A DNA stretch of 64,000 nt from Indolivaga alginatilytica (GCF_003201355.1 NZ_QICL01000001.1:186001-250000); one strand, 5' to 3'. Positions 27,900 to 37,768 are shown, numbered from the stretch's first letter. Notes: generated by a model not told the origin, from the letters alone. Program-made: numbers and translations.

Positions 27900-29370
27900 A
27901 TTTTCTCCATTCAAAGCATCCGATATCGGGTCCATCGTCACTGCGACGTGAAGTTCCTATCAAGTCGTCAGGCAGAGCCACTGCCTCTTGGCGTGATCCT
28001 TTGTTTATAGCGGGCGAATTTTCCGACAATTCGAAATTATAATAATAAAACAAACGGGGATCTTCTGCTGCTGTTTCCAACGAATAGATATACCTGAATT
28101 TAGGATCTACATTCCATACAGTGTTTACAAATTGCTCATTGTTCGATGCCGGAATCTTTATTAAACAGTTCTTGAAAAGATAGTTAAACGAGAAACCGTC
28201 CTTTTTTGCCAGAGACAGTTCCTGAGATCCATTCCCTGCAACAATCGTATTTATAAACGAAGTGTTCTCCAAAGGAAAGTCTACAACTTTACCGGACGCA
28301 TTCTCTCCCGTATTAGCCAGTAAAAGGGTACTTTTCCGAGGCAGCGTTATCCAGCTGCTATGCATATAATTGGCAATGGTACAATGTAAAAAATCGTAAT
28401 TCCCACCTAATAACCTTACCGTATAATTACCCGAATTAGCAAACAACGTATTCTTGGCCGTTATCTTACAGTTGACCGCCCAAAGGATTTCTTTAGTCGT
28501 ATTCTGCACAATGGTATTCATAAATGTAGCTTTTTGCCTGGTAGGATCTGATTCGTGAAAAAGAACACCATAAATACCATTACGGATTCTCACATTTTCG
28601 AAATTGTTATCATAACTATCGGCTGCTACTTCTATGCCATCCCATTGTCCGGGCACTCTATCGAAAGGTACATTACCCGATTGATACAGATTGTCCAAAC
28701 GATCTCCTCTAAAAACAACAGGCTCGGCTATTGTACCTACGGCATCCATGCGACCGTTAATTAACACCTTTGCTCCACTATGGAAAAACAGACGCACATT
28801 TTTCTTAATGCTCAGAGTCGCATTTTTTGCGATATACAGTGAATCGTATATAAGATAGGGCTTTACATCGGTGAGGGTGGTATCACGATCGATTCTTTTT
28901 CCTCTCCAAAGGATGACGTCCTGCCCTATTGCCTCCAATCTCACATATTGAGTCACGCCATTGAACTGAAAGCGTATCGAGTCGTCAATCAGCATAGGTT
29001 TACTATCGTCAAGGGGATTAACCGTCACCTCAACAAAAATATACATACTGTCTTTGCCTAAAATATCGACATTGTTTATTTTGTTACCACTCTCCCCGTC
29101 TACATTCATTCTGAATCCGGTATTGGCTGCATTCATCAACTCAACCGAATTGATGGTTAGTGCATTCTTATTCCGATTATAGATTTTCAAACGCCTGGTC
29201 GCAGTTCCGATAGTTGTAAAAACAGTATCGAATCGCAAAGTATCCATCGAAAATGATAATCTGAGATTACTATCGGTCGAAAAATTATCACCATTATCAC
29301 ACGAAAAAAACAAGGATAATGATGTAAACAAAGTTACAAATAATGCAAAATATTTATTGCTACGCTTCAT
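27898..29370 (-). CDS. Lipoprotein with right-handed parallel beta-helix
   Basis: About 490 residues from ATG at 29370. A longer frame to 29547 overlaps the DsbA-like gene and is rejected. The lipoprotein signal is LFTSLSLFFSCDNGD. Residues about 130-480 show repeated short beta strands with N-ladder features (GRMDAVGTIAEPVVFRGDRL, NNFENVRIRNGIYGVLF, TAKNTLFANSGNYTVRLLGG), typical of pectate-lyase-like parallel beta-helices. The C-terminus SPAINKGSRQEA...DIGCFEW is a block common to Bacteroidota surface beta-helix proteins. No catalytic residues can be assigned; it may bind or process polysaccharide. Confidence 0.82.
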   Translation of the reverse strand: MKRSNKYFALFVTLFTSLSLFFSCDNGDNFSTDSNLRLSFSMDTLRFDTVFTTIGTATRRLKIYNRNKNALTINSVELMNAANTGFRMNVDGESGNKINNVDILGKDSMYIFVEVTVNPLDDSKPMLIDDSIRFQFNGVTQYVRLEAIGQDVILWRGKRIDRDTTLTDVKPYLIYDSLYIAKNATLSIKKNVRLFFHSGAKVLINGRMDAVGTIAEPVVFRGDRLDNLYQSGNVPFDRVPGQWDGIEVAADSYDNNFENVRIRNGIYGVLFHESDPTRQKATFMNTIVQNTTKEILWAVNCKITAKNTLFANSGNYTVRLLGGNYDFLHCTIANYMHSSWITLPRKSTLLLANTGENASGKVVDFPLENTSFINTIVAGNGSQELSLAKKDGFSFNYLFKNCLIKIPASNNEQFVNTVWNVDPKFRYIYSLETAAEDPRLFYYYNFELSENSPAINKGSRQEAVALPDDLIGTSRRSDDGPDIGCFEWRK

Positions 29371-29386
29371 ATTCAACTGACTCTGA

Positions 29387-30118
29387 TTATATACTACACG
29401 TTCCATCGGGCGAACAGGCACGCCCCTTGCGTTTGTCGCCGCCTCCACCTTTGGATACACCGTTTTCTTTCCAGAAATTATAAGAGTTATGCAAAACCTC
29501 CATATACTCTTCCTCGGCAAGAGATCCTTGTATAATGTCCTTACCATTGAACAAGTAGAAAGGGATGTACTCCAGATTCAATTCATCTTCACTGAATCTT
29601 ATATCCGCTTCGATATCTACAACAAACTCATCGCCGTTCAACAAAGTCATTATTTCATCTTCCGGTAAGCCTACGCTTGTACCCAAACGTACTAAAGTAG
29701 CTTTATCGCTGATATCTTCACCATCCACAAAGTAAGCTTTGAACAGAACTTCTTCTGTTTCATCAGCCAGTTTATGTTTTTTTGCCAACTTTACCAAACG
29801 TAAAGCATCCGAGGTATTGGCGACTACTAATTTTTCGAAATGATAATCCAAGCCCACTTCTTTTGCCAAATCGACCAATCCCTGCAAGTCGGCTTTTACT
29901 TCTTCGATACTCGAACCATGCAATCCTGCAAAATATTCGTAATACGATTGTCCTAATGGTCTTTTGGGTAAATCGGGATTCAATTCATAACTGTGCCACA
30001 CCAACTCCACCTCATTTGCATGAGGAAATTTTGCCAGAGCATTTTCGAACTTACGTTTTCCTATATAACAATACGGACAAGCTATATCCGACCATATTTC
30101 AACTTTCATTTTTCCCAT
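29387..30118 (-). CDS. DsbA-family (FrnE-like) thiol oxidoreductase
   Basis: 243 residues of the thioredoxin/DsbA fold with a helical insertion. The N-terminal EIWSDIACPYCYIGKRKFENAL carries a CPYC active site. YELNPDLPKRPLG and the later SEDELNLEYIPFYLFNGKDIIQG block match the FrnE/2-hydroxychromene isomerase-like subfamily. There is no signal peptide, so it is probably cytoplasmic. MKVEIW at 30109 is an alternative start. It precedes the beta-helix lipoprotein by 16 bases. Confidence 0.9.
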   Translation of the reverse strand: MGKMKVEIWSDIACPYCYIGKRKFENALAKFPHANEVELVWHSYELNPDLPKRPLGQSYYEYFAGLHGSSIEEVKADLQGLVDLAKEVGLDYHFEKLVVANTSDALRLVKLAKKHKLADETEEVLFKAYFVDGEDISDKATLVRLGTSVGLPEDEIMTLLNGDEFVVDIEADIRFSEDELNLEYIPFYLFNGKDIIQGSLAEEEYMEVLHNSYNFWKENGVSKGGGGDKRKGRACSPDGTCSI

Positions 30119-30172
30119 AACACTTCTTTTTTGTGAATCGGATATTATTATATAAATACCAAATTCTGATTT

Positions 30173-31237
30173 TTAACCGATTAAATATTTGCTTTTAGGC
30201 AAATACGATAGAATCTTAATAACAACATAAGAGATTATAAAACAGCATATCGCAATTAATGGAATTTTGATCGCTGCACTTTCAAACATACCATCGAAAA
30301 GCGAATAAAAAACATTCAAAATCATAATATGCACCAAATACATTCCATAACTCATATTTGAGATACTTGTTATCAGGTTATTTATGGCGTTACTACTGCA
30401 ACTTCGAATATTCTTCAGAACAAGAAACAGTCCTAACGACATCATTCCGACATTAATAGTTTCGAATCCCCAAGACAGTTCTACTTCCCAAACCATCGGG
30501 TGAGTAGTTGCACGTTCGGCAAATACCAGATAAGTAATGGCATACCCGACTACAATAAGCAAACCTCCCACGGGCAAATGCCAGCTTTTCTTTTCCGACC
30601 AGAATTTCTTTATATAGAACGCCAAGAGTGCATATCCTAAAAATCCTGAGAAATAATAAAGCAACGGCGTCTGATTCCAGAAACATTCTCCCAAAACTTC
30701 GGGGAATACCTGATGTATATAAGGCAAACAAAGCGATACAAGCCATATTGACAGATAGAATTGAATGCTTTGCTTCGAAGCCGTATTAAGCCATGGCGAA
30801 ATAATGGGAAAGAACAAATACAACCCGATCAGCATATAAACATACCAGAGATGCCCAATCTCAACGCCGAAATTGACCGGAATTTTCAATATATTAATGA
30901 ACGCTGTATCTAACTCAACCTGCCCTCTGAAATACTGATAAAAAGCATACAAAGCACACCAGACGATAAAAGGAATAAGCACTCTTGTAAAACGTTTTTT
31001 CAGGAATGTACCTAATCCGTCTTTTACCGGCAGGATAAAATACCCGGTTATCATAACAAATAGTGGAACCGCTGTTCTACATAATGAGTTATAAATATTG
31101 ACCCAAAAGGAATCGTCACCACCCAGAAAAGCACCCTCTTCTCCAATATAAAAATACTCTCCGGCATGTACCTGTATAACCATATAGCAGGCGATAACCC
31201 TTAATAAGTCGAGTCCGAATACGCGTTGTTTGCCCAT
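30173..31237 (-). CDS. Acyltransferase family 3 membrane protein
   Basis: About 354 residues from ATG at 31237 (MGKQRVFGLDLLRVIACYM); TTG at 31276 is less likely. Roughly ten membrane helices. The first helix has the GLDLLRVIACYMVIQVHAGE block with the catalytic-type His of the acyltransferase-3 family. This family adds O-acetyl or other acyl groups to surface glycans, for instance WecH, OafA and NodX. The acceptor is unknown and no glycan-synthesis genes adjoin it. Confidence 0.88.
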   Translation of the reverse strand: MGKQRVFGLDLLRVIACYMVIQVHAGEYFYIGEEGAFLGGDDSFWVNIYNSLCRTAVPLFVMITGYFILPVKDGLGTFLKKRFTRVLIPFIVWCALYAFYQYFRGQVELDTAFINILKIPVNFGVEIGHLWYVYMLIGLYLFFPIISPWLNTASKQSIQFYLSIWLVSLCLPYIHQVFPEVLGECFWNQTPLLYYFSGFLGYALLAFYIKKFWSEKKSWHLPVGGLLIVVGYAITYLVFAERATTHPMVWEVELSWGFETINVGMMSLGLFLVLKNIRSCSSNAINNLITSISNMSYGMYLVHIMILNVFYSLFDGMFESAAIKIPLIAICCFIISYVVIKILSYLPKSKYLIG

Positions 31238-31401
31238 AATAAAGATTAAGATTCTATGATTTATTTCTATAGACAAATATAGGACAAAGTTTTCCTTGTC
31301 CTATACCTTATAATATATATTTTGCTCGTTTACAAGCCTAACACATTTCAGACACTCGTCAACAACATGTCTGCCCGAGCAATAAAAAAGGCTATGATCC
31401 T

Positions 31402-32862
31402 TTATTTCTTTTCAGGGATATTTTTCAAAACATCAAGCAATAATTTCCACCATTTATCTACCGATGGTATATTTATTTGCTCTGCCGGCGAATGGGCATC
31501 AGTAATAGTGGGTCCACAGGAAACCATATCCAAATGAGGATATTTTTCGAGAAACAAGCCACACTCCAAGCCGGCATGAATGGCTTTAACCTCGGGCTCT
31601 TTACCAAACAATTTCTTAAACGATTGCTCTGCAACTTTCAATATAGAAGAATTCGGGTTAGGCTTCCATCCGGGATATCCGTTTCCATGTTCCACTTTTG
31701 CTCCTGCTAATGTAAAGACGGCATTTATCATATCACCGGCATAGTTTTTCAGAGATTCTGTAGAACTGCGCTGACTTGTACAAATCACAATAGTATTACC
31801 TTCTGTCATCTTCACCGAAGCCAAATTGGTAGAAGCTTCAACCAGACCGGGTACATCCTGACTCATAGCCAATACACCATGAGGGCATGCACAAATAGCA
31901 TTCAACAATCCGCAAGTTGTTTTTTCGTCTATTATAGATTGAGGTTCATCCGTTGTTCCAATCAAAATCTGAACATTCGGATCAACCGCTTTCAATTCGT
32001 CTTCTATTTCAGAAATAAATACATTCAACAGAGTAACTACTCTGTCTTTATCGCCTACGGGAATACCAACTACAGCCGATGCTTCACGGGCAATAGCGTT
32101 ATGGAGATTACCTCCTTCTATTGAAGCCAAACGTATTTCCATTTTGCGAGAGATCGTCCACAAGAAACGGTTCAGTATTTTGTTGGCATTACCCAGTCCT
32201 TTATGTATCTCCGCACCTGAGTGACCGCCGTTCAGCCCTTTTACCTCCAGCTTAAACCAAAACTGATTCATCGGGGTTTCGAACTCTTCATACTTAAATG
32301 TAGCAGTAGTTATCTTACCTCCGGCACACCCGATATAAAGTTCTCCTTCTTCTTCGGTATCGAGATTGATAAGAATATCACCTGTCAGGAAATCTTTACC
32401 CAAAGCATAAGCACCCGTTAGTCCTGTCTCCTCATCTACTGTAAACAGACATTCCAATTTACCATGCCCTATATCGTCCGACGCCAATATAGCCAACGCA
32501 GCAGCTACACCCACACCGTTATCGGCACCCAATGTAGTACCTTTTGCTTTCAGCCAATCTCCATCTACATATGTTTCAATAGGATCGTTATCAAAATCGT
32601 GTACAGTACCACTGTTTTTTTCGCACACCATATCCACGTGCCCCTGAAGAATAACTGTCGGTAGATTTTCTTTACCCTTAGTTGCCGGCTTTGTGATAAG
32701 TACATTGCCAATTTCATCTTTTCTTACTTCAAGATTATGCTTCTTGGCAAAGTCCAGCAAATATGCTATTACCTTTCCCTCTTTTTTCGAAGGTCTGGGA
32801 ACTTGTGTCAATTCATAAAAATATTTCCACACAAGATGTGGCTCCAAATCATTTATAGTCAT
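31402..32862 (-). CDS. pepD: Aminoacyl-histidine dipeptidase (M20 family, PepD)
   Basis: 486 residues. Zinc ligands of the M20 fold are in LQGHVDMVCEKN (His, Asp), TLGADNGVGVAAAL (bridging Asp) and DEETGLTGAYALG (catalytic Glu and Glu), with the final His in CGPTITDAHSPAEQINI. Length and all five motifs match PepD (beta-alanyl-histidine dipeptidase/Xaa-His dipeptidase). It hydrolyses dipeptides in the cytoplasm. A lone gene with a degenerate palindrome in its 3' flank (31380-31404). Confidence 0.94.
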   Translation of the reverse strand: MTINDLEPHLVWKYFYELTQVPRPSKKEGKVIAYLLDFAKKHNLEVRKDEIGNVLITKPATKGKENLPTVILQGHVDMVCEKNSGTVHDFDNDPIETYVDGDWLKAKGTTLGADNGVGVAAALAILASDDIGHGKLECLFTVDEETGLTGAYALGKDFLTGDILINLDTEEEGELYIGCAGGKITTATFKYEEFETPMNQFWFKLEVKGLNGGHSGAEIHKGLGNANKILNRFLWTISRKMEIRLASIEGGNLHNAIAREASAVVGIPVGDKDRVVTLLNVFISEIEDELKAVDPNVQILIGTTDEPQSIIDEKTTCGLLNAICACPHGVLAMSQDVPGLVEASTNLASVKMTEGNTIVICTSQRSSTESLKNYAGDMINAVFTLAGAKVEHGNGYPGWKPNPNSSILKVAEQSFKKLFGKEPEVKAIHAGLECGLFLEKYPHLDMVSCGPTITDAHSPAEQINIPSVDKWWKLLLDVLKNIPEKK

Positions 32863-33020
32863 AACATGCTATTTATTAAAAATCCTTATATTATCCTTTA
32901 TATTAATAGATTGTCTATAGCAATACCAATCTTTATATTGTTTATCGCTTAAGCCTATTTAATTAAAAAAATCATCACAGACTTTACTCTATATAATTAA
33001 ACAAGCCTCATAATATCACT

Positions 33021-33719
33021 TTAATTGATCTTGTAAAATACTTTCCACTCCTCTACACTTCGAGGTCTGTCTCTATCATTCGGATAATATTTTTTTACAA
33101 GATTATACATTTCATCCGTCAAAAAAACAATTTGTCCATCATTACATTCATAGATTAAGTAAACTTGCTCTTTACTTCCCTGCAATTTTAGTTGATCATT
33201 AAGCATATTTGCAAAATTAATGAAAGCTATACCCCATGACTTTTCATCTATCTTACCTTCAAATGCAACATACTCCTTCTCATTTATTTTTATAGTATGT
33301 TTCCAATAATCGGGATTTTTCTTTTGCAGTTCTTCATATTCAACCTCACAGCCATATTCAAATATCAGATTTAGTCTGCTAAACGTATTCTCTACATGAT
33401 TTAAATATTGTATCAAACCTCCCGGCTCAAACAGATCTTCAGTATCAATATTGTAAAATCTATTATCAACAGATAACAATGAATTATCATAGAATCTTGC
33501 TCCAAAATATCTTAATTTATCATAAGATTGAATCATTTCCAACTTTGCACGATCTAATTCGACTAAGTCGGTAATATTAAAAAATCCGGCACGATCAAGT
33601 TCTTCTATGATAAATCGCCCCTCCTTATTTTCAGGATTTCGAATCTCATCCCTATTATATTGCGAATAGCAAGAAATCAGACCAGAAAGAAAAATGATTA
33701 TTAATATAGTTACTCTCAC
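33021..33719 (-). CDS. Exported protein of unknown function
   Basis: 232 residues starting with GTG at 33719; no in-frame ATG fits better. The signal-like N-terminus RVTILIIIFLSGLISCYSQ has a Cys at about residue 17, so a lipoprotein is possible. The rest is an acidic alpha/beta protein with no family I recognise. It is followed by a region of about 150 bases with no gene and is divergent from the ompH gene. Confidence 0.6.
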   Translation of the reverse strand: MRVTILIIIFLSGLISCYSQYNRDEIRNPENKEGRFIIEELDRAGFFNITDLVELDRAKLEMIQSYDKLRYFGARFYDNSLLSVDNRFYNIDTEDLFEPGGLIQYLNHVENTFSRLNLIFEYGCEVEYEELQKKNPDYWKHTIKINEKEYVAFEGKIDEKSWGIAFINFANMLNDQLKLQGSKEQVYLIYECNDGQIVFLTDEMYNLVKKYYPNDRDRPRSVEEWKVFYKIN

Positions 33720-34061
33720 AGCATTATTCTTTAATAAATCAAGTTGAAAAATTAAAAGTGCATATCAATTAAGGATATACCTACTATTGTTTATTTGTAT
33801 AGTATAAAAGTAAAGATATATAGAGGTATACACAAACTTTTTCACATCTTTTATACTTAGCAGGAATACCATATCAACTATTACGGCTATCTTTGTGCTG
33901 AAAATCCAAAATAGGATTCTCAATAATAGTATTTTCAACCTTATTCTTATTTATTATTGAATAAATGCGGTAAATTTAAAATTTGGTTCTATTTTTGCGA
34001 AATAATCAGTAAACAAATACTTGTAACAATATATTTTAGTCATCAACATTAAGTTACTTAT
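33720..34061. other. Divergent gap before ompH
   Basis: 342 bases without a gene. Two -7 matches on the plus strand, TATCTTTG at 33888 and TATTTTTG at 33990, could each drive the ompH-like gene; the second is nearer and leaves a leader of about 60 bases. Confidence 0.45.
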
Positions 34062-34670
34062 ATGAAAAATCTTTCTTTTGTGATAAATGGTATTTTAGCA
34101 GTTGCTATTATTATACTTTTTATCCTGTTCTTTAAAACGAAAACGACTACAGAGAACGCACCTTCTCTAAAATTCGAAAATGACACAACAGCGACTTTAC
34201 CGATTGCATATGTCAACATTGACAGTGTTTTGACAAACTATCAATATGCAAAAGAAGCGAGTGATGCACTGATGAAAAAAACGGAAACATCAAGAGCTTC
34301 AATCAATCAAAAGCAAAAACAGTTGGTGAGCGAACAGCAAGAATTTCAACGTAAATACCAAAATAACGCATTTCTAAGTCAAGAGCGTGCCGAACAAGAA
34401 GCCGCCCGTATACAAAAACTTGGAGCAGAATTGGAGCAAACGGCCGGCCGTTTGGATAATGAGTTGACTATGGAGCAGATCAGAGTAAACAACCAATTGG
34501 CTGACTCGGTTAGGCTGTGCATCAAAGAATTCAACAAGACTGCTAATTACCATATCATTTTTAGCAACTCGGGACTTGACAATGTGCTTTATGCAAAAGA
34601 AAAATACAACATTACCAACAAAGTAATAGAGTTGTTGAATGCAAGACATGCATCAGCTTCTAAAAAATAA
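34062..34670 (+). CDS. OmpH/Skp-family periplasmic chaperone-like protein
   Basis: 202 residues with an N-terminal hydrophobic segment (SFVINGILAVAIIILFILF) that probably anchors rather than being cleaved. IAYVNIDSVLTNYQYAKEASDAL opens the Skp core. Residues about 75-150 form a long charged coiled coil (QKQKQLVSEQQEFQRKYQNN...), and the C-terminal GLDNVLYAKEKYNITNKVIELLNA is typical. Skp escorts outer-membrane proteins through the periplasm. It is a solo gene, not in the bamA-skp-lpxD cluster, so this is probably a paralogue. Confidence 0.88.
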   Translation: MKNLSFVINGILAVAIIILFILFFKTKTTTENAPSLKFENDTTATLPIAYVNIDSVLTNYQYAKEASDALMKKTETSRASINQKQKQLVSEQQEFQRKYQNNAFLSQERAEQEAARIQKLGAELEQTAGRLDNELTMEQIRVNNQLADSVRLCIKEFNKTANYHIIFSNSGLDNVLYAKEKYNITNKVIELLNARHASASKK

Positions 34671-34692
34671 GAATTACACATTCCAGAATATA

Positions 34693-34726
34693 AAAAGAGG
34701 AATACATGAAAATGTGTTCCTCTTTT
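34693..34726. terminator. Bidirectional terminator between ompH-like gene and histidine kinase
   Basis: AAAAGAGGAATACAT pairs with ATGTGTTCCTCTTTT (one mismatch) with a GAAA loop. Serves convergent genes. Confidence 0.8.
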
Positions 34727-34753
34727 CGATTATATAAAATCAGTATAAACTTA

Positions 34754-35905
34754 CTAAATAACCTCTCTCTTCAGTTCTATTCTAAACGTAGTACCTACGC
34801 CGATTTCCGAACTCTTCACATAAATTTTTCCTTTGTGATAATCCTCTATGATTCTTTTCGCTAAAGACAAGCCCAATCCCCATCCCCGTTCTTTCGTCGT
34901 AAAACCGGGCGAAAATACACTTTTAAACATAGCCTTAGGCAATCCTTTTCCCGAGTCTGTTATATCAATACAAACCATCCCGTTTTTTTGAGACAGTTTA
35001 AAAACAATACGCCCTTGTCCCTCCATTGCATCCACCGCATTTTTGGTAAGATTCTCGATGACCCAGCTAAACAGCGAAGTACTAATCTTAGCATATAGAG
35101 GGTCACCCGGAATATCGAATTCAAATTTAACCTTCTTAGAAATACGTTTCTCCAAATAAGCAACCGATTGCATCATCTCCTCTCCCACTTCCCGGGTCTC
35201 AGGCGAGGGAGTAGACCCAATCTTAGAGAATCGATCGGCTACCACCTGCAACCGCATGACATCCTTCTCCATTTCATTCAATGTTGACACATCAGAAGTC
35301 TTGGTTTTCAGATATTCCACCCAAGCCAGCATAGAAGATATAGGAGTCCCAAGCTGATGAGCCGTTTCTTTGGATAACCCAACCCACAATTTATTCTGCT
35401 CGGCATTCTTCGTACTCAATAATGCCAGAAACGAAACACAAATAAAAAACGTCATCACCCCAATCTGGATAAAAGGATAATATTGCAGACGTTTTAATGT
35501 TGATGAATCGCCATAATAAACATATTGCTTAAAATTAGGAGATTCAATAACAATAGGAATATTCGCTTTTTTTAAATCAATCACCTGATCGGCCAAATAC
35601 TTCAAACTGTCATCCGAAGGAATATCTAAATTAGCATGCATCAAAACATTATTATCCTCATCACACAGTATGGCAGGAATCGTTTTATTGCTGGACAGAA
35701 TCTTCAAGGTAAGATCCAATTCGTCAACCCCATTGTTATCTGCTGCCCTCTGGAGGGCATCCGCCCACAACTCCATTTTTTGTCTTTCGTCTTTAGCCAT
35801 GTCACCGGCCATTTGATTCGATATAATAAGAAAACTAATAGCAATGGCTATTGCTATAGCAATAAATATATATTTAGCTAATACTTTTTTATCGAAAGAT
35901 CTCAT
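34754..35905 (-). CDS. Sensor histidine kinase
   Basis: 383 residues. Two membrane helices (YIFIAIAIAIAISFLIIS near residue 12 and FIQIGVMTFFICVSFLALLS near 147) enclose a periplasmic sensor of about 110 residues. The H-box is ETAHQLGTPISSMLAWVEYLK, with His at about residue 184; the N-box is WVIENLTKNAVDAMEG; G-boxes are DSGKGLPK and GWGLGLSLAKRIIEDYHKG. No response regulator is adjacent, so it is an orphan in this window. The HQLGTP form of the H-box is characteristic of Bacteroidota kinases. Confidence 0.92.
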   Translation of the reverse strand: MRSFDKKVLAKYIFIAIAIAIAISFLIISNQMAGDMAKDERQKMELWADALQRAADNNGVDELDLTLKILSSNKTIPAILCDEDNNVLMHANLDIPSDDSLKYLADQVIDLKKANIPIVIESPNFKQYVYYGDSSTLKRLQYYPFIQIGVMTFFICVSFLALLSTKNAEQNKLWVGLSKETAHQLGTPISSMLAWVEYLKTKTSDVSTLNEMEKDVMRLQVVADRFSKIGSTPSPETREVGEEMMQSVAYLEKRISKKVKFEFDIPGDPLYAKISTSLFSWVIENLTKNAVDAMEGQGRIVFKLSQKNGMVCIDITDSGKGLPKAMFKSVFSPGFTTKERGWGLGLSLAKRIIEDYHKGKIYVKSSEIGVGTTFRIELKREVI

Positions 35906-36030
35906 TTTCTTAAATTAAGTCAATTTTGAGATAGGAAAGGTACATAATCTTTATCAGATACTAAAATTAGAACAAAAACAATCCGATATATCATAATTTT
36001 GTTAATATATACTATATAATATCAAATTGA

Positions 36031-36061
36031 TTGGATTTAATCTCAGGATAACATATCTTTG
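36031..36061 (+). promoter_or_regulatory. Promoter of small RNA copy 1
   Basis: TTGG at 36031 and TATCTTTG at 36054, spaced by 19 bases, match the Bacteroidota -33/-7 promoter. The same elements with the same spacing precede the other two RNA copies. Confidence 0.8.
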
Positions 36062-36066
36062 AACTG

Positions 36067-36139
36067 TGTTTTTTCATGGTATTAGATTTTAAGGTTAACA
36101 ATGAAGATTGGTTGTCGGGATGACAACCTTTCCTTTTTT
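36067..36139 (+). ncRNA. Small RNA copy 1 (about 73 nt, intrinsic terminator)
   Basis: The RNA runs from just after the -7 box to a terminator hairpin. GGTTGTCGGGATGACAACC (36110-36128) is a 7-bp stem with a GGGAT loop, followed by TTTCCTTTTTT. The unpaired 5' part includes TTTTTTCATGGTATTAG and AAGGTTAACA. It is nearly identical to the copies at 36334 and 40216 and has no real ORF. This is a self-contained small-RNA gene. Its target and family are unknown; a possible pairing with ATGAAAAAA start codons is discussed in the findings. Confidence 0.75.
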
Positions 36140-36297
36140 AGATACACAATGACCAACACTATTGTATGTTATGTCATCATTCCCTTCAAAAAAGAAACAA
36201 TATCCCCGCATAAAGTCCTAGTAAATATTAAAATCACGCAACAAACAAGTAACAATATCACATTTTTGTTAAATATATTGATTTAACATTAAAAGGA

Positions 36298-36328
36298 TTG
36301 GATATAATCTCAAAATCGCATATCTTTG
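36298..36328 (+). promoter_or_regulatory. Promoter of small RNA copy 2
   Basis: TTGG at 36298 and TATCTTTG at 36321, spaced by 19 bases. Confidence 0.8.
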
Positions 36329-36333
36329 AAGTG

Positions 36334-36407
36334 TGTTTTTTCATGGTATTAGATTTTAAGGTTAACAATGAAGATTGGTTGTCGGGATGACAACCTTTCC
36401 TTTTTTT
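36334..36407 (+). ncRNA. Small RNA copy 2 (about 74 nt)
   Basis: Same module as copy 1, about 267 bases downstream in the same orientation. The transcript region differs by only one or two bases (GAAGTGTG against GAACTGTG near the 5' end). The terminator hairpin lies at 36377-36395 with a T-tract to 36407. Conservation of promoter, transcript and terminator while the flanks differ indicates selection on the RNA. Confidence 0.75.
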
Positions 36408-36636
36408 AGATACACAAGTCAGTTATTATTTTATTTTTTTCTATTCTATTAATTTCATAACTGCAGAATAAAATTGCCATGCAAGTGCACTCCTAAAAAA
36501 GATAGTATCCTTATAATTCTTTCGACGCATTCTCTAAATGGTAAATTCCAGAGACATTTGAACTATTAACACGACCTCTTTTGAGTCCTGATTACTAAAG
36601 TATCGGAAAAATGAAGCATTATTTAAAAATAATATA

Positions 36637-36644
36637 TACATTTG
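36637..36644 (+). promoter_or_regulatory. -7 box of leader L1
   Basis: TACATTTG. It and the following AATAACTCTTTAC block align with the -7 region of leader L2 (47625-47632, minus strand), which has TATATTTG and AATAACTCTTTAC. Confidence 0.6.
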
Positions 36645-36672
36645 CTCATGTAATAACTCTTTACATCACAAC

Positions 36673-37085
<413 letters not shown>

Positions 37086-37117
37086 AATAAACACCTAACA
37101 TAATTTAATTAACGACA

Positions 37118-37762
37118 ATGAAAAAAAATATTCTACTATTAGCCCTTACAGGCTTTATCGGTGCAGCACAGGCACAAGTCGGTATAAATACCGAAACTCC
37201 CAGAACCACTCTGCATGTCAATGCATCCAGTACAGCTGCCGGCACTGCCGAAGGAATTATGGCGCCGACACTCAGCAGGGCACAGCTTATCACCAAGGAT
37301 GTCCAGTACGGGATAAACCAGCGGGGAGCATTTATTTATATAACAGCTATCGACGGTACAGCAACCGCTAAAACCTCCAAGGTGACTGTTATCGGTTATT
37401 ACTACTTCGACGGTAGCCTCTGGCAGCCTTTCGACTATACGCCCGAAACGCTTTATCTGCCCTCTTTCAACCTGCCCATGACAGCTGTGGCAAACAATGT
37501 GACATACGATTTATACAATCAGGTCTATAAAAAGCAATTCACAAAGGCAGGCAATACCACTTGGGTAAGCAGCAATGCCTCGCTTACGCAGATACCCGAA
37601 GTATATGCCGCCAATCAGTTGGATTTTGTAGTCACCTACTACGATGCTTCTGTAATAACCATCAATAGCATATCGGCAGCAGGAGTTTTAAACTACAATG
37701 TGCTAAATGTGAATCCTACCGACAAATCGTTTATTAATATTGTTCTTGTCATAAAAAAATAA
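37118..37762 (+). CDS. Secreted GINT-family protein, type B
   Basis: 214 residues with signal peptide ending IGAAQAQ. The mature start VGINTETPRTTLHVNASS is shared with the type A family, but the body differs: GIMAPTLSRAQLITKDVQYG, then the GYYYFDGSLWQPF block found only in type B members (here, 39393 and 48100). The C-terminus INIVLVIKK is a beta strand. No Cys or sorting domain visible. It is followed 6 bases later by the propeller/PKD gene. The surface role is inferred. A (A)8 run follows its ATG. Confidence 0.85.
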   Translation: MKKNILLLALTGFIGAAQAQVGINTETPRTTLHVNASSTAAGTAEGIMAPTLSRAQLITKDVQYGINQRGAFIYITAIDGTATAKTSKVTVIGYYYFDGSLWQPFDYTPETLYLPSFNLPMTAVANNVTYDLYNQVYKKQFTKAGNTTWVSSNASLTQIPEVYAANQLDFVVTYYDASVITINSISAAGVLNYNVLNVNPTDKSFINIVLVIKK

Positions 37763-37768
37763 TAGAAT

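Noticed and set aside
29370-29547. N-terminal extension of the beta-helix lipoprotein
   Set aside because: It overlaps the DsbA-like gene and displaces the lipoprotein signal.
36101-36286. Short ORFs inside the small RNA copies beginning ATGAAGATTGGTTGTCGG
   Set aside because: The frame runs through the terminator hairpin and T-tract, differs in length among the three copies, and is simply a by-product of the conserved RNA.
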